64,000 bases of DNA, from assembly GCF_030445035.2 (NCBI RefSeq), contig NC_080683.1, positions 87,815,675-87,879,674 on the forward strand, given 5' to 3'. Position 1 is the stretch's first letter, and the number at the start of each line of letters is the position of its first letter. This DNA is from Dasypus novemcinctus. Taxonomy: Eukaryota; Chordata; Mammalia; Cingulata; Dasypodidae. This document shows positions 12,401-24,446 of this stretch, piece by piece. The translations under genes and the position numbers were made by a program. The notes below the pieces were generated by a model that was not told the DNA's origin, made no database searches, and saw nothing but the letters and a program-made list of their open reading frames with translations.

Positions 12401-13509
12401 TGCTTTTTTTTCTTTTTTGAATTTTTTTGGCTTATTCCAATTCTAGGGGTGAACAAATATTACTATTATGATCAGAAAGAAAAATATTTTTTAAATGTTA
12501 ATAGTTGAATGTCAAAAAAATAGTGTATGGCATTATTCTCACAAAAGTCTTCCCTTTTAACCTGGAAGTCACTGAGAAATAAACACAGCCCTGGACTTGT
12601 GGAGATTCAGTTCGCAGTGATTCATACTTCAGGAACTCCATCAGCCACACCTTTCCTATTCCTGGGCACTCAGAGCAGACAGGGACTTCCACGCCCCACA
12701 CTCAGGTGATTTCCCACCATCTAACACTCTAGGGCCAGTTTTAGGCCTCAGGGCCTCTTTCTTTCCTTCCAGGCCAGGGATCCCGCTCTCCCCAAGCCCT
12801 GCTACTTCCCCAACTCATGGCCTTACTCCCAACCTTACTCTCATTCTTACCTGTTTCTTCTAAGCATCTTCTAAACTAAATTTCCCTACCACTTTTTTTT
12901 TTTTAATTACTGTATTACTCCATCCACTTTAGGAAGTTTTATACAGACTGTATCATGTACAAGTACATAAATCATGGTTGATTATGACATATGTGTCATT
13001 TCCATAATTCACTTTAAAGACTGGGCATCAAGCCTTTGGTCAGAGTCTTCTTATACTCTATAAACTGCCTTTTGTACAGTACTTATTTACTAAGAAAAAT
13101 ATCACATCTTACAATCCTATATTTCATCTGAAAAACCCTATTGTTATTTCATAGCAGCCTCAGGAGAGATTTAACGTCAAGAGATGTGATGGACTTTTTA
13201 TCTTTAAGACTTTAACGCTTTCGGAGACTCTTTATGCACCAATACATATTGTTCACTCATTAATTTAGAAATTGTTTCTTGAGAGTCTAGCATATGTCAT
13301 GAGGTTGTTCAATGCTTGGGAACCATGGATCGAAAAGACACCTCTGCTGATGTGCCCAAGCCTGCAGCAGGAGAGGGGGACACAAACGTGAGTGATGCCA
13401 CACTGGTGTTTGGTACTGAGACAGAGAGAGGCGGAGCACAAGGGAGACAGGGACCTGACGGCTAGAGTGATCTGGGTAGGTTTCCAGAGGGATACTTGAG
13501 CTAAGTTTT

Positions 13510-13605
13510 AAAAGGTGTATATGATGATAGTTATACAACTCTGTAAACACACAAAAATTCTTTGAATTGTACACTTAATGTGGGTAAAGGATACATTTAT
13601 GTTAA
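13510..13605 (+). mobile_element. L1-type 3' tail fragment
   Basis: 'gatagttatacaactctgtaaac' and 'gaattgtacacttaatgtgggt' are the terminal motifs of old L1 3'UTRs. Confidence 0.6.
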
Positions 13606-13783
13606 AAAATGTATTGAACTGGGTCAAATGGACAAGAAGGGAAAGAACATCCTGGATAAAGGGACCAGCCTAGACAAATGCATGGAGAGGTGAAACAGCT
13701 TGACAAGTCTGGGGACCGCCAGTTGTTCGGGTGTTTGGAATGTAGGTTAGATATGGATATATCAAGTCTCCAAAGAGTTTTGA

Positions 13784-13968
13784 GTTGTTGTTGAGGTACC
13801 AGAGCAGGGGACTGAACCCAGGACCTTATAAGTGGGAAGCCAGTGCTCAAGTACTGTGCCTAGTTTGTTTGCCTGTTGTTTTTGTTTTCAGGAGGCACTG
13901 GGAACCAAACCCGAGACCTCCCATGTGAGAAGCAGGCGCTCAACTGCTTGAGCCACATCTGCTCCCCT
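13784..13968 (-). mobile_element. DAS-type short SINE, two tRNA-like units
   Basis: Read on the minus strand it begins ggggagcagatgtggctca and contains a B-box-like gggtttggttcccag; a second unit (13795-13860) repeats the theme. It lacks the long body of the DAS-III copies and is more diverged, so probably an older subfamily. Assigned by resemblance to the copy at 58389. Confidence 0.75.
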
Positions 13969-14464
13969 CGAAAGGGGTTTAAGCAACAGAATCATGGGGG
14001 CAACTTGAGCTTCATGTAATAGTATGAATCCAGACTCTCAATGATACTCCAGCACCTTCTGATATTTTTGACGAAAGACTCCTTTCTCTACCAAGCCTAA
14101 AATGGGGAAGAAGCATGCAGAGAAGCAGCCAGATGACCAAAAATTAGAACAAGAAACAAGTATTCTAGGGGTCATCTGGGTCATCTCCTTGCCTCTAGGC
14201 ACGTCTCAATTAAACTAGGCCAGACAGAGGAATCTGTCTTGTCCTGAAAGTCTCTAAGTGTGCTAGGCTTTGGGCTATGAAGAAGCATTCCTTCCAGGCT
14301 CCTTACAAATCCAACCATACATGGAAAGCCCCCGTGGGAAGCAGAATGCCCTCCCTGCATTCTGACCCATCTGCGCTGGTCTAGAGAGGTGAGGCGCTGA
14401 CAGGAGGCCCTATTTAACTCAGTTACCCAGCCCAGAATGTCCAGAGGAAGGAAAGATCACTTAC

Positions 14465-15292
14465 ATGGCACCTGGTGGTTGGGACCTCCAGGACAATAGT
14501 AGTGATTGTTCCACTGAGCATGTGGGGAAGGGTTGGGAGGCAGCATCTGTGCACATACTGGATACCTCTGAGGTTCAAACTGATGGAACTCCCTGGACCT
14601 GAGTGGTCTGGGGAGGTCCTGAGGGTAACACACCGAGGTGAGGGGCAGAGGCCTTTCCAGCTGCCTGATGCCCAAGACATCCCTGGGCTGGGAGTCGTAC
14701 CCAGTGTCTATAGTCGGCAGGTCTGGGACTGGTCGGTTCCTGTGGGGCCGGGGCTGTTGCACTGTCTCTTGGCTGCTGCCTGAGGAGTCTGCTGTGGCAT
14801 TCGGTAAACTTTGGTCTGATTTGTCTGAGTCATGGCCAGTATCAGGAGAAGCTGCTGAAAGCTGAGATCCCAGCCATGGATGATGTTTTTCCATAAATGA
14901 AAACTGATGCAATGGGGGTAGGTCTCCAACCACAGACTCAGACTCGGGCTTGCTGGCTGCAGAGGAGCCAGAAGGAAAAGCTTTGCCTCGGTCTGGGTGT
15001 CTCCTCCAGTAGCTGTCTTCACTCTCCTCCAGGACTTTAGTGCGCAGACAGGTGGCCTGCTGGGACACAGGCCACTGCTGATTTGCAAGTTTCAGGGGTA
15101 GATGAGCCCGAAAGAAGTCTTCTGAGGAATAATGAGGAGTTTGGGCTGTAGACAAGCTGTTGGGTGTCATGTTCCTTATATTTGGAGCATATTCCTTTTC
15201 CAGGGAATATTCTGGGATTAGCTGCAGCAACTGATTTGGGTATGGTTCTGATTCATCGACCTCCACAGGAATGCTTCGGTTCATTCTAGTTT
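14465..15292 (-). CDS. TRAF3IP2: TRAF3IP2 (Act1/CIKS) first main coding exon, N-terminal 273 residues
   Basis: Act1 is the cytoplasmic adaptor that couples IL-17 receptors, through its C-terminal SEFIR domain, to TRAF6, TRAF2/5 and NF-kB/MAPK signalling, and it also acts on CD40/BAFF signalling. The translation from the ATG at 15284-15282 ([19 protein letters not shown]...) follows vertebrate Act1 along its length, including the paired motifs DTGHDS (148-153) and DTGYDS (193-198) and the block [19 protein letters not shown] (207-225). The acceptor reads ttctcgttccag just above 15292 and the donor is CCAT|GTAAGTG (exon ends 15292 and 14465). The exon ends in phase 1; the split codon joins the next exon to give Tyr274. 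The ATG has A at -3 and A at +4. Three codons (GAA with a split first base, ACT, AGA) precede it in frame, matching the longer human isoform that begins in an upstream exon. Asp10, the site of the human psoriasis-associated D10N variant, is Asp here. The EEESE TRAF motif known in human is not present (residues 28-32 read LEKEY). There is no frameshift or internal stop. Confidence 0.97.
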
Positions 15293-15342
15293 CTGGAACG
15301 AGAAAAAACATGCCATAGCCTTAGAATAAAGATCATTTCTTG

Positions 15343-15749
15343 GGAAGCGGACTTGGCCCAATGGATAGGGCACCCACCTACCACATGGGAGGTCTGCGGT
15401 TCAAACCCCCTGCCTCCTTGACCCGTGTGGAGCTGGCCCATGCGCAGTGCTGGTGCGTGCAAGGAGTGCCGTGCCACACAGGGGTGTCCCCCGTGTAGGG
15501 GAGCCCCACACGCAAGGAGTGTGCCCCGTGAGGAGAGCCGCCCAGCGTGAAAGAAAGTACAGCCTGCCCAGGAATGGCGCTGCCCACACGGAGAGTGGAC
15601 ACAACAAGATGTGTTGTGAAACAGAACACATGTCCCGTGCCGCTGACAACTGAAGCGAACAAAAAAAGAACAACACGCAGCAGAAAACAGACAACTGGGG
15701 TGGGGGGGTGGCAGGGAAAGAAATAAATAAAGCAAATCTTTAAAAAAAA
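15343..15749 (+). mobile_element. DAS-III-type SINE, copy 2
   Basis: A box in ttggcccaatggatagggc, B box ggttcaaaccc, long body, A tail. Target-site duplications aaagatcatttcttg (15328-15342) and aaagatcacttcttg (15750-15764) differ at one base. It lies only 50 bp upstream of the TRAF3IP2 coding exon's acceptor, antisense to the gene. Confidence 0.95.
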
Positions 15750-15779
15750 AAAGATCACTTCTTGGAGTCCCTACTTTAT

Positions 15780-16065
15780 ATGACCTCAAGGGACCTCTTA
15801 CAGGACGTGGTTTGAATTAATGATAGAGTGACACCAATGTGCCGGTAGAGTCTCAATTACATTAAGTTGTTCACGTATCCTCCAGGCAATGGCACTAATG
15901 CTTATTAGGATGATAGTTTATCTGGAAGGTAATTTAAAGAAGGTGACTAGACCATCTTGTGGTAGAAGGCATTCCCCAGCGGAGGGGAAACAGGTGAAAA
16001 TCAGCTGCCAAATACAGGGGAGAGAAATCACCACAATGTGGGCTGCTTTGTGTGTTTAGAATCCA
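15780..16065. other. intron sequence, no feature seen
   Basis: Unique-looking sequence between a SINE and an L1-type fragment. I see no exon. Confidence 0.5.
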
Positions 16066-16069
16066 AAAT

Positions 16070-16370
16070 GAAAGAAATCTCAGTTAACTGATATGGAATG
16101 ATCTCTAAGATATATTGTTAAATGATAAAAAATCAAGGTGCCAAACAATGTGTGCACTATGCTGTTATTGTGTGTAAAAAAATGGAGAGGGGGATTATGT
16201 ATGTATATTTGTATGTATATATTTACTTGTGTGTGTGTATAATATACAGATGGAAGGGCACACAAGACATTGGTACATTGAGGGTGGGAGTTTTTCAACT
16301 TTTGAACTTCCTAAACTTTGCTTCATGTGACTATTACCTAATCAAAAAAATAAACAAAAAGAAAGCCCGA
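16070..16370 (+). mobile_element. old L1-type 3' end
   Basis: 'gatatggaatgatctctaagatatattgttaaa' and 'gtgactattacctaatcaaaaaa' match the terminal part of ancient L1M-type elements. A TG/TA-rich run sits at 16198-16243. Confidence 0.6.
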
Positions 16371-18259
16371 GATTAAAAAACAATTGAAAAAAGGTCATAG
16401 TGACATTTTCCATTTAACAACCTGAGGTTATTTGGAGAACTTAATTTCTTCTGGGCACTATGCCCACAGTTCAGGGTCCCACTACAGTCTGGTTGCAAGG
16501 CTAACTAAACTAGCCTCTAGCCGACAGTCCAGGCAATATTCCTTTTGCGTATAAAAATAGAACTCTTAATTAACTTAACAGAGTGGGAAAGAAAACTGGC
16601 CTCCCCTTATCATTGGATTGCTTGAGATGGTGCCCCAGAAAGTCTCGGAAGGAGGTAAACCGGGGCAGAGCAGGTGTAGTGGGAGTGAGTAAGTGAAAAA
16701 GAAAGGAAAATCTACAACTTTTCTCATAAAAATACATAAATAAAATTAAATTGATTCTACATGAGCCCTCATACATAGCATACTTTAAAGACCAGCGAGA
16801 GAAAGGGAGAAGGAGGAGTGGGTTTTTTTAATTTCAACTTTGGATCCATGTGGGATTTCAACCACAAACATTTACTGAGAGCTCACCATGCTGATAATTG
16901 TGGTAAACGTCAATTATTGCTCTAAGAGTTTTGAAAAATGTGACTTCACCTTCTCTTGAGCCCTGTACCAATTCCAATGAGAACATGATAACATTCATTT
17001 TTAAGTGTTCCACCTAAAGTCAGAGGTGGGCCCAGCAGTTTTTCTACCCAATTTATCCTAACTGCCTATTTGCCTCTCCACTCTCTGCCAAATCAACATT
17101 TTAACAATTCTTTTCTTCCTCCTTGGTATCAAACTCATCCAGCTGTGGCACAACAGCCCTTATGCTGTTTTCTAGCACATGAGAAAACTCCTTGAGCTTG
17201 CTGCAATTCCTGATCTGCCCTCCCTGCTCTTTGTGTCTTTCCTTGCCTGTCTGCCTGTCTCAGCTGTGTGTGTCCCTTGCCCCTGGGCGCTGCAGAAAAG
17301 AGGGCCCATCACCTAAATGGAACAGACCTTTAGAACTGAGCAGGAACCTACTGAAAACACAAATATTTACGTTTTACTATTATTATTTTTTAAGTGCTCT
17401 CCATTGTTTCCCATTCATTCTTATAATTTTTCTACAGCTCTGAAATTGGAAACAGTACAGGGTGCTCTTCAGCTGATCAGGGAACAAGAACCTTTTCTGA
17501 AGGGCTGGCTGAGTGGTGGGTAATCCGCACACATCTGTGGGCCCACCGCTAAATGGAGGCAAAGAGAGACACAGGGCAAACCAACAGAGGACTACATTTT
17601 GTCAACTACTTTTTGTCGGTCTGATTCATTTCCACTGCCCTCACTTCAGGTACAAATGTTTACATTCTCTCTGGGTTTTCACATGTGAATACCTTAGAAG
17701 TGCTTCCCTTATGAATAATAGAAAGAAAGGAAAAGAGAGGAGGAAGAAAGGAAGAGCAGTTCTACCCTTCTAGTTGAAGGGCCTTCGAGAGGTTGATAGA
17801 AGCTAATAAAACAGGTGCTAGGGCATTCACCTCATATAACTGGAAATCTAAGGTCCATCCTGTTGAGGGAATTCTGCAGGTAAAAACTGGTCTGGAAAGG
17901 AACAAATAGGCCCTCAGATGATAGTAAATAAAGCTGGTGTGGCAATGAACAGACTCTCAGAAAATTTGTGGGATGAGTAATCTTTAAAAAACAAAACAAA
18001 CCCTGCTGTTTTAAACAAGTCACGCTCAAACACTCAAACAGCAAATAATTATTGATCCCCTACCATGATGAGTCCAACTCTGTGCTGTGTACCGCCCTTC
18101 TGAGGGATAGAGGCATAAGCTCAATTAAAATGTTGTTATAATAGGTAATACCTGCACAGGGGTATACAGTGAAAAGTAAAGGTCCACAGTTCCTTAAAGG
18201 CAATCAAAATTACTTCTAAAGATTGCTTGCAATTCAGCTCAAGAGAGAAAACTGCCATA

Positions 18260-18680
18260 CAGGAAATCAAAGGCCCTACCACTAGGCCTTCGCACTACCT
18301 GTTCCTCTTCTTGGAACACTTCCCCCCGATATCTGCATGGTTTGCTGCCTTCAGGTCTTTACCCAGCTGTCACCTTCTCAGTGAGGCCTCCCTGGTCAGC
18401 CTCAATAAAATTTTATTATTCCCTTTTCACTCTCTCTCTCTTCCCTGCTTTACCTTCTCTCTAGCAGTGCCACCATCTTATATACTACCCAAATGTATAT
18501 TATAAATACAAATATGTAATAAATCACTTGCTAGTCTTTTTCTCCCTCCAGAATTAAACTTGGCAAGTGCATGATTTTTGACGCCTCTGTTCACACTTAT
18601 ATTCCAAGCACTATATACCCACAGAACAATATCTGGCACATACTTTGTACTCAATAAATATTTTTTGGCTGAATAAATGA
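18260..18680 (+). mobile_element. L2 LINE 3' fragment
   Basis: 'cttcgcactacctgttcctcttcttggaac', 'ttcaggtctttacccagctgtcaccttctcagtgaggcc' and a terminal 'ctcaataaatattttttggctgaat' are L2 3' signatures. Confidence 0.85.
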
Positions 18681-19729
18681 TTGATTCCCTTTTCAGAGAG
18701 GGGACCAATCAGTGCAGTAGGAAGGATGAACTGGGCAAGAGGGACCATTTCCTGAGTTAAGTCTTCAGGGTTCCCAAAATTCTACACTTGGATGAACCTC
18801 CCCCCCTGCCCACCTCCTGCGAACATTTATCAAGTGCCCACTAAGTGCCAGGGCCCCCAAGTTAAGCCTGGGCCAGTGTCCTGGGAGCATCTACTACCCT
18901 GCTCCAGACAGAGGCGGCTGGTCTGTTCATGTGTCTTCAGGGCTCTTCCAGAAAAGCAGAGGATGAAGCATGCCCGCCACTGCCACGTGCCCCCTCCCAG
19001 CCTGAGACCCCCACCAGAACTGGCAGGACGCAACCTCCCCCCGAGAGAACACTTACATGCAAACACGTACGAGAGGGCCCAAGGCAGATCCGTGGGCTGA
19101 GTCAGAGACAGTGCTTTCATTCTGTGGGGCTTTAATGTCAATACTGTGAAAATACTACTACATTTATAAAACCTTTCAGTGTCTCACCACTCCTAACCAT
19201 TTCCACTTTCTCTGTTCTGTTCCAGGCCTTCTCCACATACTGCCCACATACTTACTTCTCCACACACTGCTGAACTGCTGAACCCTGGCTTGGCCCGAGC
19301 TGGGCCTTAGCAAGGGAGTACCCTGGACTGAAGTGGAAAAGCCTTGCTTCCCAACAATGACATAGAGGAGAGAGCCATGCCCCCCGAGTGGGAGGGGGCT
19401 AAGGAGACCCACCAGCTAGACCTCCAGGAGCCCGTGATGCTCTGGATGGTCTAGGAAGCCTGTGAGAAGCAGAGGCCTGCATCAGGGCAGGGGACGCTCA
19501 CTGAGGGACTCGCCTGGAGGGAAGGGGCCTTGTGGCGAATCCCTGGGGGAAGGGAAGCCTGGAAATTCAGGAGAGTCTCTGGCTGGGAATCCACTTCCGA
19601 GGCTAATCATAGACGTGTGCAGGCCCCGCACCTACTGACTGGGAGGTGGGGCCAGGGTATCTGTATTTTTTTTAAAGTCTCACAGGTAAACAAGTTCTCT
19701 CATGCCTTGCCAAGGGGAGTGTAATCTGT

Positions 19730-20215
19730 ATAACTTGGCAATCACTATCAGAAAAATGCCTATGCCCTTTGACCTCATAACTTCACTTCTAGGAATTGCC
19801 ACCACAGATATGTGCACACTGTGCGAAATGAGGAGGGTACAGGCAACGTTAGGGGCAGCAAACACTGGAAACAACCCAGTGTCCAAAAAGGTTGAGCTAC
19901 TTAAAACTGGGTCACAGCCGAACAATGAAGACTTTGCATCCAAAGTTCTATGCGAACTGATGTGGAACAAGTTCCAAGATTTATTTTGAAATAAAAAAAA
20001 GAAAGAAAGAGCAGAACAGTCTGTAGGGTGTGTTTTGTCTTACGTATGACTATATATGCATAGGCCATCTCATAAGAAATTCAGAACAGTGGCTGCCTCT
20101 GGGAAGGGAACTGATGCCTGGCAACAGGGGTAGGAGGGAGTCGTGATTTTCATAGCATTTCGGACCATGTGTGAATGTATCTATTTAAAGGTAAATAAAA
20201 TATTCTTTTAAAGAG
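19730..20215 (+). mobile_element. old L1-type 3' end
   Basis: Contains 'ccctttgacctcataacttcacttctaggaa', 'ggaaacaacccagtgtcc' and 'gtggctgcctctgggaagggaactg', the order seen in ancient L1M 3' ends. Confidence 0.7.
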
Positions 20216-20319
20216 AAGGAAAAACCCCATTAGTGATTCTGATGTTCACAGAATCAATGAGAATGGGGGTTTCTGGAGACCACCCAGGAGAGAGTGAAGT
20301 TCTTTTAAAAGACTAGCAT

Positions 20320-20747
20320 GGGAAGTGGACTTGGCCCAGTGGTTAGGGCGTCCGTCTACCACATGGGAGGTCTGCGGTTCAAACCCCGGGCCTCCTTGAC
20401 CCGTGGGGAGCTGGCCCATGCGCAGTGCTGATGCGCGCAAGGAGTGCCCTGCCACGCAGGGGTGTCCTGACGCAGGGGTGTCCTGACGTAGGGGAGCCCT
20501 GAGCACAAGGAGTGCGCCCCGTAAGGACAGCCACCCAGTGTAAAAGAAAGTGCAGCCTGCCCAGGAGTAGTGCCACACACACGGAGAGGTGACACAGAAT
20601 GACGCAACAAAAAGAACACAGATTCCCATGCCGCTGACAACAACAGAGGCAGACAAAGACGACGACACAGCACACAGACACAGGGAACAGACAACTGGGG
20701 TGGGGTCGGGGAGAAATAAAATGAAATAAATAAATCTTTAAAAAAAT
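20320..20747 (+). mobile_element. DAS-III-type SINE, copy 3, with 16-bp internal duplication
   Basis: Intact A-box (ttggcccagtggttagg) and B-box (ggttcaaaccc) regions, flanked by perfect duplications aaaagactagcat (20307-20319 and 20748-20760). Within the body a 16-bp unit gcaggggtgtcctgac occurs twice in tandem (20456-20471, 20472-20487), absent from the other copies here. Confidence 0.96.
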
Positions 20748-21539
20748 AAAAGACTAGCATTTACCAGAGGATGAAAACATGTAGCTGGGGCTGGGAGAGG
20801 GGTGGGCACGAGCTAGGAACAGAGGGCTGGTCCCAGGCACATGCCCTTAGACCGAGACAGTTGGTCAAGGCTGGTTCTTAACTGTTCTGATCTGACCCAA
20901 AAGAGTAGTTTTTCTTCTCCGGAATCCCACTGTTCTTTAGATTGTGAGCTGTGCTAGCTCTTGGCTTTAGATCAGCACCCTTTTCCCCAAACCTATTGGT
21001 TTCTCTCTATCCACGTCTGCCTGTCTCTCTCATTCACTTTCTTTCTACTTCCTCAGGACTTAGCCTTTTCTTTCACCTTCTCTACTCCCTGAGTGGCCTG
21101 GTTTTGCAGATAAGATCTTATCCAGAAGTTAGGGAGCTGTGGCCCCCCACATGACAATGTACCCTTGGTGTCCCATTCACAGAATTTCCCATGCACTCGC
21201 CCCCTCTCCATTTCCTGCACACAGCTTGAGCTGCCTCCACCTCTTACAACTTTGCTCATGTCTGTTCCCAGCAACTTCTTCTTTCTCCAGCACATCCTGC
21301 CTTAAATTATTTTCTTGAAATAGATTTTCTTAGTCATCAAAACACTACCTTTCTGAAGCTTCTTTTCCTCCTGTCACCCCTGTCTCTGTTTCTGCATGTC
21401 CATTAGACCCCACCCTGGCCTGTGGGGGAAACAAGGCTCTCTCCTGGCACAGGTAACAGATCTGACATCAATTCACAGTCACTGTGGTTTCTGCCTTCCA
21501 GATGGGGTTACTGTGAATCAACACACATTTCTAGGAGGT

Positions 21540-21745
21540 GGGAAAACACGCAGCACTTAAATGTACAGGCTCTAGTTTCAGATACCCTAGGTTTAAATTC
21601 CTTCTCTGCCAGCCACATGATTGGATGTGTGACCTTGAAAAAAATTACTTAACTTCTCTGGGCCTCACTTGTCTCATCCGTAGAATGGGGAAAATGACAA
21701 TACTCATCCCAAAAGGGTGCTGTGAGGATAAAAGATACAAATAGC
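21540..21745 (+). mobile_element. MIR, long copy
   Basis: Shows the MIR core in order: 'ctagtttcagataccctaggtttaaattccttctctgccagcc', 'tgtgaccttgaaaaaaattacttaac', 'catccgtagaatgggg', 'tgctgtgaggat'. Confidence 0.85.
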
Positions 21746-22144
21746 GTGCTGAACATGAAGCCTGACCCATATCAAGCTCTCAAAAAAAAAAAAAACAATA
21801 GCTATTTTGCTATTCATTATTTAGACTGCAACAAGTGATCTGACTGTGGGGCATTTTTTTTCCAGATTATGTTTACTGGTTTTATAGCTGGATGACCTTA
21901 ATCATGGAGACCGTATCCTTTTCACCATGTGCATTTCTGAATCATCTGCAGCACATTCAGCACAGATCATCTCAATTTGTCCTTAGAACAAGCCTGGGCC
22001 ACAGGTGGAGAAAGGGCTACCACTTCACTATATTTATTTTACATAGGCTTAGGCATATTAAGTGCCTTTTCCAAAGCCCCATCATAGGTAACTGGTGAAG
22101 CCAAACCTAGCCTATAGATCTCCTGGCTTATTCCAATAAACCTC

Positions 22145-22355
22145 ATAGATCAGGGATTGACAAACTTTTCCCATAAAGGGCCAGACAGTGAATAGTTTAG
22201 GCTTTGTGGGCTACATGCTGTCTGTCTCACATTAAACTCTCTTTTTTTTAAACCACTCTTTAAAACTGTTTTTAAAAAATACATTCTTAGCCATAGGTTG
22301 TACAAAAACACCATGGGCTGCCTTTGGCCTGAGGGTTGTAATTTACCTGCCCCTG
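22145..22355. mobile_element. nonautonomous hAT-Charlie-type element, diverged
   Basis: 'gattgacaaacttttcccataaagggccagacag' and 'gcctttggcctgagggttgtaatttacctgcccctga' resemble the two ends of the copy at 54589. Confidence 0.55.
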
Positions 22356-22439
22356 ATACAGATTATGCTGATAAATCAAAACACAAATCTAATGGAATAG
22401 ATGTACTTAAGAAACCTCACCCTTTGTGAGTGATAACTG

Positions 22440-22620
22440 TTAATAGTTATCAAATGCTTCTGTGTCAAATATTGTTCCAAGTTCTATAAATGTATTTATT
22501 TATTTAATCCACACAGACATCATATTTGATAGGTGCTACTGTCACTCCCATTTCGCAGATGGGACTACTGCCACCGGGAGGTTAAGTAACTTTCCCAAGG
22601 TTAGATGGAGCTGTTTGAAA
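22440..22620 (-). mobile_element. MIR fragment
   Basis: Reverse-complement MIR: 'cactcccatttcgcagatggga', 'gaggttaagtaactttcccaaggtta'. Confidence 0.7.
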
Positions 22621-24044
22621 GGGGAAATTGGAGGGGTGGAGTGGCTAAACAGGGTAGGGGAAAAAGCCATATAACCCTAGAAACTTCTGGGGCAAATATG
22701 TTTCAGAACCATTCACTTTGCTGCTAAGGCAGCATGGATATATGCCACCTGTGTTCCGTAAAGAATCACCAGGCTGGAAACCTGTGGCAGCTTTCCTTCA
22801 CACCATTACAACAGAGGATGTGGATGAGACTGCAGTGGCATCTAGATTTGAGAAAACACTTGATTGGATGTCATTAAATTTTAATCACAAACTGAATTCA
22901 AAATAAATTGAAAACTGGTTGACAGAGCACAAACAAAAGGTGATGATAAATGGTGATGCATCTAGAGAGAGGATATCTTCCAGGGGACAACTCTGAGGCA
23001 AGGACAGATGGGATTTAATGAAGGTGTGATGTCCCTGAAAGAAGACAAATAGCATGGCAAGAAACAGAGGAAGGGCAGGAATGAGCAGCCTGGGTGTGGT
23101 TAATAAACCACCTCCTCCGCGCCTAAATAATCAAGACTTGGTGTTCACCAACTGCTTGGGTTTTTGTTGTTGTTGTTGTTGATTTTTCTTTTAGCATTCT
23201 TTTAGTTGACAATAGGGTTGAAAAGTCCTAGAGACACACAGCATGTATATTCCAAGTGGACATAAGAAATAAATACACAAATAAATAAATTTACAGCTGG
23301 GAAGAGCTTCAGATTGAATTTGGATCAGATACTTTCAATTACAGATTCTCAAGGTCTTACTTCATTCCCCAGGGAGCTTATTTATGTGTCTAAAAAGCAT
23401 GGATTTTTTAAAAAAATCTTTAATCTCATTAATGTTCTTTGTTTACTGCCCAAATGCATGCAAACTTTTATAAGAGTGGTTTGCTTACTGGAAGGTTGGT
23501 TTTGAGTGAACTCTTTGGCTCAGATTTAAACTCCAATGAACAAATACTTCCAAGTAAACTTGCAGAATTTCCCAGACAGAGAAGTTCTTCCATTTGCTTT
23601 GCCAGAGGATTTGAAACAGTGGTGAGCCCTGGAGACAAGGGAACATTTACTGGCCCATGAACATAACCCTACTCAGTAAGACTGACCTGACCTGATTCTG
23701 GAGGAGTTGGCTCTGGGACCTCTCTGGGCTACTAAATGAGGATGAGATGGACTAATGGGAACAGACTGACTCTGCCACGTTGGAAGTTGGTAATAAACAT
23801 TTAGAGAACCACCTCAAACCAGCCCATATATATATATTTTTTTTCAAATAAGAAGACTTCTTTAAGCACACATCTGGGATCCCTAATTCAATCCAGGCCA
23901 CATGGTGAAGAAGAGGAAGATACAGAAAGAGGAAAAAGCAGGAGAGGAAGAGGAAGGGATAGAAAGGTAGAGTGACAAAGAGAGGAGAGAAGCAAGGAAA
24001 GTCGGGGAACCTTAAAGGAAACTTTAAAATTTGCCCTTTATTGG

Positions 24045-24446
24045 GAAGTGGACTTGGCCCAATGGATAGGGCGTCCGTCTACCACATGAGAGGTCTGCAG
24101 TTCAAACCCCGGACCTCCTTGACCCGTGTGGAGCTGGCCCTTGCGCAGTGCTGATGCGCGCAAGGAGTGCCCTGCCACTCAGGGGTGTCCCCGCGTAGGG
24201 GAGCTGCACGCGCAAGGAGTGTGCCCTGTAAGGAGAGCCGCCCAGCGTGAAAGAAAGTGCAGCCTGCCCAAGAATGGCACCGCACACATGGAGAGAGCTG
24301 ACACAACAAGATGACGCAACAAAAGAAATGCAGATTCCCGGTGCCGCTGCTAAAGATAGAAGTGAATGGACACAGACAGCAGACAACTGGGGAGAGGGGA
24401 GGGAAGAGAAATAAATAAAAATAAATAAATCTTAAAAAAATTTTTT
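24045..24446 (+). mobile_element. DAS-III-type SINE, copy 4
   Basis: A box (ttggcccaatggatagg) and B box (ggttcaaac in cagttcaaacccc) retained; AAATAAAT tail. Perfect duplications ttgccctttattgg (24031-24044, 24447-24460). Confidence 0.96.

Larger units (their letters stand above)
6019..14464 (-). other. TRAF3IP2: TRAF3IP2 intron between the two coding exons
   Basis: This 8.4-kb intron is bounded by GTAAGTG (14464 downward) and the tract ending cttcacttgcag (6019). It holds two L2 fragments, MIR pieces, an L1-type tail at 13510-13605 and a short DAS-type SINE. I found no further Act1 coding sequence in it. Open frames such as that at 6636-7010 have no similarity I recognise. The stretches 6200-8020 and 9850-11520 show no identifiable gene. 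Confidence 0.9.

Noticed and set aside
15285-15311. Upstream ATG (MFFLV...) in frame with Act1
   Set aside because: It lies in the intron above the acceptor at 15293; the matching protein starts at the ATG at 15284, or in an upstream exon for the long isoform.
15286-15789. 167-codon minus-strand open frame next to the coding exon
   Set aside because: Antisense reading of SINE copy 2; not spliced into TRAF3IP2 on any visible signal.
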